A stretch of DNA of 64,000 nt from positions 248,001 through 312,000 of the forward strand of contig CAVQNQ010000004.1 in assembly GCA_963714205.1 (NCBI GenBank), given 5' to 3'. This document shows, one piece after another, positions 53,793-63,363 of the stretch. Source of the DNA: CAVQNQ01 sp963714205. GTDB taxonomy: Bacteria; Acidobacteriota; Terriglobia; Bryobacterales; Bryobacteraceae. The position numbers and the translations under genes are program-made. Under the pieces are notes generated by a model. That model did no database searches. It worked only from the letters and a program-made list of their open reading frames with translations, and was not told the origin of the DNA. The stretch's first letter is position 1. Each line of letters opens with the position of its first letter.

Positions 53793-55098
53793 ATGAACGG
53801 CAATTCAACGTTACTCGCCGCCGAACAAATCGCCAAGACGTTTCCGCTGCCGGCGGGCGGTGAGCAGACCGTGCTCGAAGAGGTCACGCTCAGCATCGCG
53901 CCGGGAGAAGTCGTGGCATTGCTCGGGCGCAGCGGTTCCGGGAAAAGCACTCTCCTACGCATCCTGGCGGGCCTGATCCAGCCGAGCAGCGGGCGGGTTC
54001 TGGTGAATGGGACTCCGCTCGAGGGACCGAATTCATCCGTGGCGATGGTGTTTCAAAGCTTTGCCCTGCTTCCCTGGCTGACCGTTCAGGAGAACGCGGA
54101 GCTGGGCCTCTATGCGCGGGGAGTTTCCAAAGAGGTTTGTGAAAAGGAGGCCACGGTTGTTCTGGGCATGGTGGGTCTGGAAGGCTTCGAGGGCGCATAT
54201 CCGAAGGAACTGTCTGGCGGCATGCGCCAGCGCGTCGGTTTCGCAAGGGCTTTCGTGATGAAGCCGGACGTGTTGATGATGGACGAGCCGTTCAGCGCGC
54301 TCGATGTGCTCACCGCCGAGAATCTGCGCGGCGAAATCAGCGATCTCTGGGAGCGGGGTGCCTTTCCGGCGAAGAGCATCCTGGTCGTTACGCATAACAT
54401 CGAGGAGGCCGTGCTGCTCGCCGATCGGATCGTAATCCTGGGTGCGAATCCGGGCTGCATTCGCGGCGAAGTGAGGGTGGATGTTCCCAGGCCGCGCGAC
54501 AAGAAGGAACCGCGTTTTGTCGCTTTGGTGGACTACATTTATACGGTCATGACGAATCCGCGGGCTCCCGATAGCAGGGCTCCCCTGGGCGGCGCGATCG
54601 GATCGGTTTCCCATGCTGCCGCACGCGCGCGTCGGCGGGATCAGCGGCCTTCTGGAAATCGTAAACGACCGGGGAGGACGCGAGGACCTGCCGAAACTGG
54701 CCGAGACCCTGCGCCTCGAGGTGGACGATTTATTGCCCGCCGTTGACGCCGCCGCGCTGTTGGGTTTTGCGCAGGTTGCGCAGGGCGATGTGACGATCAC
54801 CGATGCCGGCAGGGAGTTCGCTACCGCCGGCGTCCACCGCAGTCACGAGATCTTCAAAGAGCAGCTTCTCAAGAACGTTCCGTTCGTATCGACCGCGATC
54901 GAAGCGATAGCTCAAAAGAAGGACGGGCGCATCGGAAAGGATTTCCTGCTGGATATCCTGGATGAGCACTTCTCGGCTTCGGAAGCGGAGCGGCAGTTCG
55001 AAACTCTGGTGGACTGGGGCCGGTACGCGCAATTATTCGAGTACGATCGCGATGAAGAGCGGCTCTACGCAGCGGAAGAAGAGATCCCTCGGAATTGA
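53793..55098 (+). CDS. ABC transporter ATPase with C-terminal AAA-associated domain, one frameshift
   Basis: The ATPase is of the NitT/TauT type: Walker A LLGRSGSGKSTLL, Q loop MVFQSFALLPWLTVQEN, signature LSGGMRQRVGFARAF, Walker B VLMMDEPFSALD, H loop VVTHNIEEA. About 54600 the frame must move by one base; then MLPHARVGGISGLLEIVNDR to EEEIPRN (161 residues) is the AAA-associated C-terminal domain that is normally fused to these ATPases. If the shift is real, the domain would be a separate small protein with its own ATG at 54613. It completes the transporter operon. Confidence 0.82.
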
Positions 55099-55301
55099 AC
55101 AACTGACCACGGTGCGCACGCCGGCGCCGCTTCGTGCCGGTTCACACCGAACGTACGCCCCGTTTCCTATTCCGCCCATGATTCAGGCGGATTCCTCAGA
55201 ATTAGGCAGTTTGATACCAAGTTGAAACAGAGGATTTGCATAATACAGATATCCTCGGGAGGGTGAAATGAGCTTAACCCGAACCCGAATAGGAGCACCT
55301 G

Positions 55302-57797
55302 ATGAGCGATTCTCTGCAGCAGCAAATCATCGTCGAGGATGACCGTACGGGTCTCCACGTGGAAACCCTGAAGCGCGCGGTACTCGATAACCTGTTTTAT
55401 ATCGCGGGCCGGTTTACGGCATCCGCGACGCCTCTCGATTACTACACAGCCCTCGCCTACACCGTGCGCGACCGCCTGCTGAGACGGTGGCTGAACACTC
55501 TCGAAAACAATCTGGGCCGCGATGTTCGCGTGGTCACGTACCTTTCGGCCGAGTTCCTGATGGGCCCGCACCTGAAGAACAACATCCTCAACCTGGGAAT
55601 CGCCGAACAGTTGGGCCAGGCCGTGAAGGAGTTGGGGCTGAGCCTGGACCAGATTGCCGCGCAGGAGCCGGAACCCGGTCTTGGCAATGGCGGCCTGGGG
55701 CGCCTGGCGGCCTGCTACCTGGATTCGCTCGCCACGCTTGGCATTCCAGCCGTGGGATACGGCATCCGCTACGAGTTCGGCATTTTCGACCAGGAGATTC
55801 GCGACGGCTGGCAGGTTGAGATCACCGACAAATGGCTGCGCTACGGGAATCCATGGGAGCTGCGGCGTCCCCAATCAGCCGTGAAAGTGGGGTTCGGCGG
55901 TCACACCGAGGAGTACGCCGGCCCGGATGGAAGATTCCGCGTGCGCTGGATTCCCGATGTGGTCGTCAACGGCGTTCCCTACGACACGCCGGTGCTGGGC
56001 TACGGCGGCTTGGCTGCGAATAACCTGCGGCTGTGGTCGTCCGAGGCGGCCGAATCCTTCCACTTCGATCGCTTCAACACCGGCGATTATCAGGGCGCGG
56101 TGGCCGAGAAGGTCTATTCCGAGAATATCTCGAAGGTCCTGTATCCGAACGACGAAGGCATTCAAGGCAAGCGGTTGCGGCTCGAGCAGCAGTACTTCTT
56201 CGTTTCCTGCTCGCTCCAGGATATGATCCGCTTCCATCTTCGCCAGGGCCGCCGGATCGAGGATTTCCATCACAAGTGGACCCTTCAGATGAACGACACG
56301 CATCCCTCGATCGCCGTGGCGGAGCTCATGCGGCTCCTCGTGGACGAGCATGGGATGGTTTGGGAAGCCGCCTGGGAGATCACCAGCCAGACCCTCGCCT
56401 ACACCAATCACACGATTCTTCCGGAGGCTCTGGAGCGCTGGCCGCTGCCGCTGTTCGCTTCCGTGCTGCCGCGCCACCTGGAGATTCTCTACGAGATCAA
56501 CGCGCGCTTCCTGGAACAGGTGCGCTCCCGTCATTTCGGCGATGAAGGCCTGGTCCAGCGCGTCTCCATTTTCGACGACACCGGTGAGCGCTACGTCCGC
56601 ATGGCCAATGTGGCCTGCATCGGCAGCCATCACATCAACGGTGTGGCCGCGCTGCACACTGAACTGCTGAAAACCGGCGTGCTTCAGGACTTTTACCAAC
56701 TCTGGCCGGAGAAGTTCGTGAATGTGACCAATGGCGTGACCCCGCGCCGCTGGATAGCGCTCAGCAACCCGGACCTCTCCGCGCTCATCACGCGGCGGAT
56801 CGGGGACCGCTGGATCGTCGATCTCGAGGCTCTGCGCGAACTTGAGCCGTACGCCGGCGATCCCGAATTCCAAGCCGACTGGAGAAACGTGCAGCACGCC
56901 ACCAAGGTCCGTCTCGCGGGCTACATTGCCGAGAAGACCGGTATCGTGGTCGACCCGTCGTCGATGTTCGACATCCAGGTGAAGAGGATTCACGAGTACA
57001 AGCGGCAGCATCTGAATGTGCTGCATATCGCGGCGCTGTACTTCCAGTTGAAGCGGAACCCGCACCTCAAGATCCCTCCGCGCACTTTCCTGTTCGGCGG
57101 CAAGGCCGCGCCCGGCTACTACATGGCGAAGCTGATCATCAAGCTGATCACGTCGGTGGGAGATGTGCTGAACAACGACCCCGATGTGAGAGATCGGCTC
57201 AAGGTGGTCTTCCTGCCGGATTACAACGTCACGCTGGGGCAGAAGGTCTATCCGGCGGCCGATTTATCCGAGCAGATTTCTCTCGCCGGCAAGGAAGCTT
57301 CCGGAACGGGTTGCATGAAGTTCGCCATGAACGGCGCGCTGACGATCGGAACGCTGGATGGCGCCAATATCGAGATTCGCGAGGAAGTGGGATCGGAGAA
57401 CTTCTTCCTGTTCGGACTGACCGCCCAGGAGGTAGCCGCCAGAAGATCGGCGGGATACTGGCCTTCGGAGTATTACCACTCGAATACCGCGCTGAGGCAA
57501 ATCATCGATGCCTTGCATGACGGCGTGTTTTCACGAGGCGACCGCGAACTCTTCAAGCCCTTGATCCACTCCCTCGTCGAGCACGACGAATACATGCTCT
57601 TCGCCGATTTCCAGCCTTACGTGGAGTGCCAGGCGCGGGTGAGCGAGGCTTACTTCGATACCGAACGCTGGAACCGGATGTCCATTTTGAACACAGCCCG
57701 CTCGGGCAAATTCTCGTCGGACCGGTCCATTCGGGAATACGCCAAGTACATCTGGCACGTGGACGGTGTTCAAGCGGCTTCGCAAACCGCGGGCTAG
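55302..57797 (+). CDS. glgP: Glycogen/starch/alpha-glucan phosphorylase
   Basis: 831 residues, full length for the GT35 family. It releases glucose 1-phosphate from alpha-1,4-glucans. Markers: EPEPGLGNGGLGRLAACYLD, WTLQMNDTHPSIAVAELMR, VKRIHEYKRQHLNVLHI and the PLP site KEASGTGCMKFAMNGALTIG, where the cofactor lysine is near residue 673. The normally conserved Asn before Met-Lys is Cys here (GTGCMK for GTGNMK), a minor oddity. AGGAG lies seven bases before the ATG. Its stop is one base from the convergent hutI stop. Confidence 0.95.
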   Translation: MSDSLQQQIIVEDDRTGLHVETLKRAVLDNLFYIAGRFTASATPLDYYTALAYTVRDRLLRRWLNTLENNLGRDVRVVTYLSAEFLMGPHLKNNILNLGIAEQLGQAVKELGLSLDQIAAQEPEPGLGNGGLGRLAACYLDSLATLGIPAVGYGIRYEFGIFDQEIRDGWQVEITDKWLRYGNPWELRRPQSAVKVGFGGHTEEYAGPDGRFRVRWIPDVVVNGVPYDTPVLGYGGLAANNLRLWSSEAAESFHFDRFNTGDYQGAVAEKVYSENISKVLYPNDEGIQGKRLRLEQQYFFVSCSLQDMIRFHLRQGRRIEDFHHKWTLQMNDTHPSIAVAELMRLLVDEHGMVWEAAWEITSQTLAYTNHTILPEALERWPLPLFASVLPRHLEILYEINARFLEQVRSRHFGDEGLVQRVSIFDDTGERYVRMANVACIGSHHINGVAALHTELLKTGVLQDFYQLWPEKFVNVTNGVTPRRWIALSNPDLSALITRRIGDRWIVDLEALRELEPYAGDPEFQADWRNVQHATKVRLAGYIAEKTGIVVDPSSMFDIQVKRIHEYKRQHLNVLHIAALYFQLKRNPHLKIPPRTFLFGGKAAPGYYMAKLIIKLITSVGDVLNNDPDVRDRLKVVFLPDYNVTLGQKVYPAADLSEQISLAGKEASGTGCMKFAMNGALTIGTLDGANIEIREEVGSENFFLFGLTAQEVAARRSAGYWPSEYYHSNTALRQIIDALHDGVFSRGDRELFKPLIHSLVEHDEYMLFADFQPYVECQARVSEAYFDTERWNRMSILNTARSGKFSSDRSIREYAKYIWHVDGVQAASQTAG

Positions 57798-57798
57798 G

Positions 57799-59031
57799 CT
57801 AGCGCCGGTACACGCACGCGCCGCCCTCGTACACCGCCTCGGCCGTTTCGCGGCCGAAGAAGTAGGACAACTCGCGCCAGTCGTCGCAGTCGTGAATCGC
57901 GAAATCCGCCCGCTTGCCGGGCTCCAGCGAGCCGATCTCATCGCCGCGGCCCAGGCTGTAGGCCGCGTTGATGGTCGCCGCCGTAAGGGCTTCCGCGGGC
58001 GTCATCTTCATTTGCGTGACGGCCAGCGAGAGCACCATCGGCATGGACGCCGTGGGCGAAGAGCCGGGATTGAAATCGGTCGCCAGGACGACCGCCAGGC
58101 CCATCCCGATCATCTCCCGCGCTGCCGGATAACGGCTCAGCCCCAGCGCGTAGACCGAAGCCGGCAGCAGCACTGGCTGCACGGCGGCCTTCAGCAGCGC
58201 TTCCAGGCCTGCGCGGCTGGCCGCCTCCAGGTGATCGGCGGTGGCCGCGCGCAGCTCGGCGGCCAGCTGCGATCCCCCGTCCGCGGTGAACTGGTCCGCG
58301 TGCACGCGCAGACCCAGGCCCAGGCGGTGCGCTGCGCAGAGCACCTCGCGCGCCTGGGCCACCGGGAAGACCGAAGGCTCGAGGAACACGTCGCAATATT
58401 CGGCCAGCTTCTCTTCCGCCACCCGCGGCAGCATCTCCTCCGTTACCAGCTTCACGTAATCGTCGATGCGCCCGCGATACTCGTCCGGCACCTCGTGCGC
58501 GCCCAGGAACGTCGGGACGTATCCCATGCGCCGGATCACCCGCAGCATCTTCAGCTCGGTCTCGAGCGAGAGGCCATACCCGGATTTCGCCTCTATGGTG
58601 GTGGTCCCGCCGCGCCGGAACCACGCCCGGTAGCGCCGCGCGGCCGCCAGCAGATCCTCTTCACTGGCCGCGCGCGTGAGACGCACGGTGGCGCGTATGC
58701 CTCCTCCGCGGGCCGCGATCTCCCGGTAGGTGGCGCCCCTGGCGCGCTCGTCGAACTCGGCGGCGCGCGTGCCCGCGAAGACCGCGTGGGTGTGGGCATC
58801 CACGAAGCCCGGCAGCACGATACGCCCGCCCGCATCCACCACCTCGGCGTCCGGCCCCGCCAGCCGGTCCATGTCCTCGCGCCGCCCTGCGTATTGGATG
58901 CGCCCATCGCGCACCACCAGGGCGCCATTCGCGAGCACGCTTAGATCCAGCAGCTCGCTTCCCACGCGCGCCCGCGCCGGCCCCGCCAGAGTCACCAACT
59001 GCGCGCAATTCAAAATTAGTAGCTCGCTCAC
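57799..59031 (-). CDS. hutI: Imidazolonepropionase
   Basis: 410 residues, amidohydrolase superfamily. Opens the ring of 4-imidazolone-5-propionate to formiminoglutamate, the third step of histidine breakdown. Metal site in GFVDAHTHAVFAGTRAAEF; further blocks HEVPDEYRGRIDDYVKLV, RVHADQFTADGGSQLAAEL and ALATDFNPGSSPTASMPMVL are the usual HutI markers. The GTG at 59031 overlaps the hutU stop in GTGA; the ATG at 59049 would add six extra residues. Third gene of the hut operon. Confidence 0.95.
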   Translation of the reverse strand: MSELLILNCAQLVTLAGPARARVGSELLDLSVLANGALVVRDGRIQYAGRREDMDRLAGPDAEVVDAGGRIVLPGFVDAHTHAVFAGTRAAEFDERARGATYREIAARGGGIRATVRLTRAASEEDLLAAARRYRAWFRRGGTTTIEAKSGYGLSLETELKMLRVIRRMGYVPTFLGAHEVPDEYRGRIDDYVKLVTEEMLPRVAEEKLAEYCDVFLEPSVFPVAQAREVLCAAHRLGLGLRVHADQFTADGGSQLAAELRAATADHLEAASRAGLEALLKAAVQPVLLPASVYALGLSRYPAAREMIGMGLAVVLATDFNPGSSPTASMPMVLSLAVTQMKMTPAEALTAATINAAYSLGRGDEIGSLEPGKRADFAIHDCDDWRELSYFFGRETAEAVYEGGACVYRR

Positions 59032-60680
59032 GCGGACTCCATGGGCCACTTCAATCCCTTCTCCTTCGCAAATCGCACAGCCTCGTCGTAGCCCGCTTCG
59101 GCATGCCGGAGCACGCCCGTCCCGGGGTCGCTGGTCAGCACACGCTCCAGCCGGCGCCCGGATTCTTCAGTGCCGTCCGCCACCACTACCATGCCGGCAT
59201 GCTGGGAGTAACCGATGCCCACGCCGCCGCCATTGTGAATCGAAACCCACGAGGCTCCCGCGGCCGTGTTCACCAGCGCATTCAGCAATGGCCAATCGGC
59301 GATCGCGTCCGAGCCGTCGCGCATGGCCTCCGTCTCGCGGAAGGGCGAAGCCACCGAGCCGGCGTCCAGGTGGTCGCGGCCGATCACGATGGGCGCGCGC
59401 AGCTCGCCCGACTTCACCAGGCGGTTCATGGCCAGGCCGAACTCGGCGCGCTCCCCGTATCCCAGCCAGCAGATGCGCGCGGGCAAGCCCTGAAACTGGA
59501 TGCGCTCGCGCGCCATGGAAATCCACCGCCCCAGCTTCTCATTGCGCGGGAACAGCTCGAGCACCAGGCGGTCGGTGCGATAGATGTCTTCCGGATCGCC
59601 CGAAAGCGCCACCCAGCGGAACGGCCCGCGCCCCTCGCAGAAGAGCGGCCGTATGTATTCGGGCACGAAGCCCGGAATGCCGTAGGCCCGCTCCACGCCC
59701 GCCTTCTTGGCCTGCGTGCGGATGTTGTTGCCGTAGTCGAAGGTCACCGCGCCCCGTCGTTGCAGCTCCAGCATGGCCTCGACGTGCGCAGCCATGGCGG
59801 CGAAGGAGCGCGCCAGGTATTCGTTCGGGTCGCTCGCGCGCAGGCCCACGGCCTCATCGAGCGTGATGCCGTTGGGCACATAGCCGTTGAGCGGATCGTG
59901 CGCGCTGGTCTGGTCCGTGAGCACGTCCGGTACGAACCCCCGGCGCACCAGCTCCGGCAGCACGTCGGCGCAGTTGCCCACCAGGCCCACCGAGATCGCC
60001 TGGCCCGCGGCTTGCGCGCCGCGCAATATCTCGAGCGCCTCATCCAGGCTGCGCGAAATCCGGTCGCAGTAGCCGGTCTCGAGCCGCCGCCGGATGCGCC
60101 GCTCGTCCACCTCGATCCCCAGGAAACACGCGCCCGCCATGGTGGCCGCCAGCGGCTGCGCGCCGCTCATCCCGCCCATTCCGCCGGAGACCACCAGGCG
60201 GCCCGCGAGCGAGCCGCCGAAGTGCTTGCGGCCCACCTCGGCGAACGTCTCGTAGGTTCCCTGCACGATGCCTTGGCTGCCGATGTAGATCCACGAGCCG
60301 GCAGTCATCTGGCCGTACATGATCAGCCCGAGCTTTTCCAGGCGCGTGAACTCGTCGAAATTCGACCACTGTCCCACCAGGTTCGAATTGGCGATGAGCA
60401 CCCGCGGCGCCTCCGCGTGCGTGCGGAAAATGCCCACCGGCCGCCCCGATTGCACCAGCAGCGTTTCGTCGTTCTCGAGCGACCGCAGGGCGCGCACGAT
60501 GGCGTGGAACGAGGGCCAGTCGCGCGCCGCTTTGCCGCGGCCGCCGTAAACTACCAGGTCTTCCGGCCGCTCGGCCACGTCCGGATCGAGATTGTTGTGC
60601 AGCATGCGCAGGGCGGCTTCCTGGTGCCATCCCTTGCAGGACATCTGAACCCCGCGAGGGGCCCGAATTACCGTGGTCAT
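59028..60680 (-). CDS. hutU: Urocanate hydratase
   Basis: 550 residues, the normal length. Converts urocanate to imidazolonepropionate with tightly bound NAD. Markers: HNNLDPDVAERPEDLVVYGG at the N-terminus, LVVSGGMGGMSGAQPLAATM for NAD contact, TDQTSAHDPLNGYVP with the conserved loop, and HNGGGVGIGYSQHAGMVVVAD. The start overlaps the ftcD stop (ATGA), and the end overlaps the hutI start. Second gene of the operon. Confidence 0.97.
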   Translation of the reverse strand: MTTVIRAPRGVQMSCKGWHQEAALRMLHNNLDPDVAERPEDLVVYGGRGKAARDWPSFHAIVRALRSLENDETLLVQSGRPVGIFRTHAEAPRVLIANSNLVGQWSNFDEFTRLEKLGLIMYGQMTAGSWIYIGSQGIVQGTYETFAEVGRKHFGGSLAGRLVVSGGMGGMSGAQPLAATMAGACFLGIEVDERRIRRRLETGYCDRISRSLDEALEILRGAQAAGQAISVGLVGNCADVLPELVRRGFVPDVLTDQTSAHDPLNGYVPNGITLDEAVGLRASDPNEYLARSFAAMAAHVEAMLELQRRGAVTFDYGNNIRTQAKKAGVERAYGIPGFVPEYIRPLFCEGRGPFRWVALSGDPEDIYRTDRLVLELFPRNEKLGRWISMARERIQFQGLPARICWLGYGERAEFGLAMNRLVKSGELRAPIVIGRDHLDAGSVASPFRETEAMRDGSDAIADWPLLNALVNTAAGASWVSIHNGGGVGIGYSQHAGMVVVADGTEESGRRLERVLTSDPGTGVLRHAEAGYDEAVRFAKEKGLKWPMESA

Positions 60681-62083
60681 ATCGCTTTCAAACGCGCCTC
60701 CACCGCCGCTTTGAACCCTTCATCCAGAATCGACTCCAGATTGATCCGCACGTTCTCGAGTGCGCCGGTTTTGGCTGCCGCCGCCAGCGCCTTGGCCACC
60801 GCGACATCCGACGCGAATTTCGGGTGGATCTCCAGAGCCGCCAGCCGCCTTTCCATCTCCGCCGCGCGCTCGAGCACTTCGAGGGGCACCTCGGCCGCTC
60901 CGTGCAGGGCCGCCTCGACGAACGGGCCGCGCTCCGCCTTGGGACGCTTGTAAGCCGCCATGACGTGCTGGAACGCCGCGGCATCGCGGTCTACCGCCTC
61001 GGTGAAGAAGCGCCGGTCTTCCTCGAATGCGCCCGCGTCCTGTTTGGCCAGGCGCGTCACCATGGCGCCCAGCGCCGCCGCCATGGCTGCCGCCGCGGCC
61101 GAGGCGCTCCCGCCGCCGGGCGTCGCGGTGGGCGCGGCCAGCGCATCGAGAAACTCGGGCAGCCCGCTGCGCGCCGCCACCGCTTCGGCGATGCGGTGCT
61201 CCAGAACCAGTTCCGGCCGGAAGTTCTCGAAGCGCAGGAAGTATTCCGCGGCCAGCTCGATGGCCTTCTTGGGAATCAGCCCCACAATCTCGCTGCCCAC
61301 CACCGGCGCGCCGTAGCGCTCGGCCTCGCGCCGCACGGTTTCGAAGACCAGGTGCAGGGGCGTCTGTTCGAAATCCGTCAGGTTGATGGAGACCTGCGCC
61401 AGGTTGCGCGACCCCAGCGTCACCCCCATGGATTTCACGTAGCGAAAGCCGCCCGAAGAGAACCGGATGGTCTTGGCGATGCGCTTGGCGATCGCCACAT
61501 CCGGAGTTCCCAAATTAACGTTGTAGGCGATCAGAAACTTGCGAGCGCCCAATACGATGGCGCCCGCTGTCGGGTGGCACACCGGATCGCCTATATCCGG
61601 CCGTCGCTCCGCTACCGTAGCCATCTCCTTGACGAGCGTTTCGAACTGGCCGCGCCGGACGTTCTCCAGGTTCACACGCTCGGGCCGCCGCGCCGCCGCT
61701 TCGTACAAATAGACCGGAACCTTCAGGCGGTTCCAGATCTCCTGCCCCACTTGTTCGGCCAGGCGCACGCATTCCTCCAGCGTGATGCCTTCGATGGGAA
61801 TGAACGGTACCACGTCGGCCGCGCCGATGCGCGGATGCGCGCCTTGATGCGTGGTCAGATCGATCAGCGCGACGGCCTTCTCGACGCCCCGCAGCGCAGC
61901 TTCAGCCACCGCCGCGGGCGGCCCGACGAAGGTCAGCACCGAGCGGTTATGATCGGCATCCGCCTCGCGATCGAGCAGCACCACTTCCGGCACCGCCGCG
62001 ATGGCCGCCACGATGGCCTCGATCTTGCCTGCATCGCGCCCCTCGGAAAAGTTCGGAACGCACTCCACCAGTTGTCTCGGCAT
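60677..62083 (-). CDS. ftcD: Glutamate formiminotransferase / formimidoyl-THF cyclodeaminase fusion
   Basis: 468 residues. The N part (QLVECVPNFSEGRDAGKIEA; HQGAHPRIGAADVVPFIPI; GVTLGSRNLAQVSINLTDFE) transfers the formimino group from formiminoglutamate to tetrahydrofolate. The C part (FLDALAAPTATPGGGSASAAAAAM) is the cyclodeaminase that releases ammonia. This gives glutamate and 5,10-methenyl-THF, so hutG-type hydrolases are not needed. The ATG at 62083 is the proper start; the longer upstream frame is antisense to another gene. First gene of the operon. Confidence 0.95.
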   Translation of the reverse strand: MPRQLVECVPNFSEGRDAGKIEAIVAAIAAVPEVVLLDREADADHNRSVLTFVGPPAAVAEAALRGVEKAVALIDLTTHQGAHPRIGAADVVPFIPIEGITLEECVRLAEQVGQEIWNRLKVPVYLYEAAARRPERVNLENVRRGQFETLVKEMATVAERRPDIGDPVCHPTAGAIVLGARKFLIAYNVNLGTPDVAIAKRIAKTIRFSSGGFRYVKSMGVTLGSRNLAQVSINLTDFEQTPLHLVFETVRREAERYGAPVVGSEIVGLIPKKAIELAAEYFLRFENFRPELVLEHRIAEAVAARSGLPEFLDALAAPTATPGGGSASAAAAAMAAALGAMVTRLAKQDAGAFEEDRRFFTEAVDRDAAAFQHVMAAYKRPKAERGPFVEAALHGAAEVPLEVLERAAEMERRLAALEIHPKFASDVAVAKALAAAAKTGALENVRINLESILDEGFKAAVEARLKAI

Positions 62084-62155
62084 GAGCTTCTCAGACCCTA
62101 TTTTAGCCGCGGCGGCCTTATACTGAATATCTTGATCCGCGAGGAGGGTCCCCCG

Positions 62156-63310
62156 ATGTGCCAACGCAATCTCTCGCGCCGCGACTTTTTCCATCGTACG
62201 GTTCTCGGCTCCGTGGCGGGAGCTTCGATTCTCGACCTGGCCCGGCGCCGCGCCGCGTGGGCGCAGGCCATGGTCCCCGGCGCCGCAACCGATCTGTTCG
62301 AGATCCGCAACGTGGCCGACGGAGTCTACTTCGCTTTCGCGCGGCCGCAAGCGGTGGCCAATTGCAATGCCGCCATCTTTGTAAACTCCGCCGATGTCCT
62401 GGTGGTGGACGCCCATTCGAAGCCTTCGGCCGCGGCGGGGCTTATCGCGCAACTCAAACGGCAGGTCACGACCAAGCCGGTGCGGTACCTCGTGGACACG
62501 CATTTCCACTGGGATCACGCGCAAGGCAATGCGGGATATGCCGAGGCGTTCGGCAAAAACCTCAAGATCATCGCCAGCGAAACAACCAAGAAGCTCGAGG
62601 CGCAGTTCTTGCAGGCGCGGCTCCGGGAATCGCTCGATCCGCACGGCCATCCGTTCCCGAGCCAGCCGCACATCCCGGTGCTGCTGGAAGCTGCGCGGCG
62701 GCAATTGAGCGCCGCGGTTTCGCCGGAGCAGAAGGAGCGAGCCGCCGACCAGATCCGCCAATTGGAGGCCTTCCAGCGCGAGATGAAGAACTTCGTTCCC
62801 GTGCTGCCGACCGTCACCTTCGGTAAGACTTACGTCATTAAGGACCAGGCTCACGAACTGCACGTCGAGTTTCACGGACGCGCCCACACGGCCGGGGACG
62901 TGGTGGTATTTTGCCCGCAGAAGCGCGTCGTCGCAACCGGCGACATGGTCCTGGGCACGCTTCCGTTTCTCGCGGATGGCTATCCGAACGAGTGGCCGCT
63001 GACCATCGATTCGGTGGCCAAGCTGGATTTCGATTACATCGCCGGGGGGCATGGCGATGTGCAGCATGGGCGGCAGCGCATGATCGGCCAGCGTAACTAC
63101 CTCGAAGAGCTGGCGGTGAGGGTCGAGGCCGGCAAGCGGGCCGGCCAGCCGCTAAGCGAGATCCAGAAAAGCATGCCAATAGCTTCGATCAAGGCCCTTC
63201 AGGCGGATGGTTACGGCGCGCTGGTGCGCGCGAACCGCGATGACGCTGCCATGCAGGCCGCCGTGAACACGAATATCGAGCATGTTTTCAACCGGCTCGG
63301 CCAGAGCTGA
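62156..63310 (+). CDS. Tat-exported metallo-beta-lactamase-fold hydrolase
   Basis: 384 residues. A Tat signal (NLSRRDFFHRTVLGSVAGAS) leads into an MBL domain: zinc-site motif VDTHFHWDHAQGN, then HTAGDVVVFCPQKRVVATGD and YIAGGHGDV for the further ligands. The helical insertion in the middle (EAARRQLSAAVSPEQKERAA) and Tat export are common in the periplasmic MBL proteins near lactonase or sulfatase groups. The substrate is unknown. GGAGG is nine bases before the ATG. Confidence 0.85.
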   Translation: MCQRNLSRRDFFHRTVLGSVAGASILDLARRRAAWAQAMVPGAATDLFEIRNVADGVYFAFARPQAVANCNAAIFVNSADVLVVDAHSKPSAAAGLIAQLKRQVTTKPVRYLVDTHFHWDHAQGNAGYAEAFGKNLKIIASETTKKLEAQFLQARLRESLDPHGHPFPSQPHIPVLLEAARRQLSAAVSPEQKERAADQIRQLEAFQREMKNFVPVLPTVTFGKTYVIKDQAHELHVEFHGRAHTAGDVVVFCPQKRVVATGDMVLGTLPFLADGYPNEWPLTIDSVAKLDFDYIAGGHGDVQHGRQRMIGQRNYLEELAVRVEAGKRAGQPLSEIQKSMPIASIKALQADGYGALVRANRDDAAMQAAVNTNIEHVFNRLGQS

Positions 63311-63363
63311 GACTCGCCGCGATAACGAGGGCACCCGCGAACCCTTGTTATACTGGCATTTCA

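Noticed and set aside
62098..63067. Upstream extension of ftcD on the minus strand
   Set aside because: It is antisense to the well-supported MBL-fold hydrolase; homology to formiminotransferase begins at the ATG at 62083.
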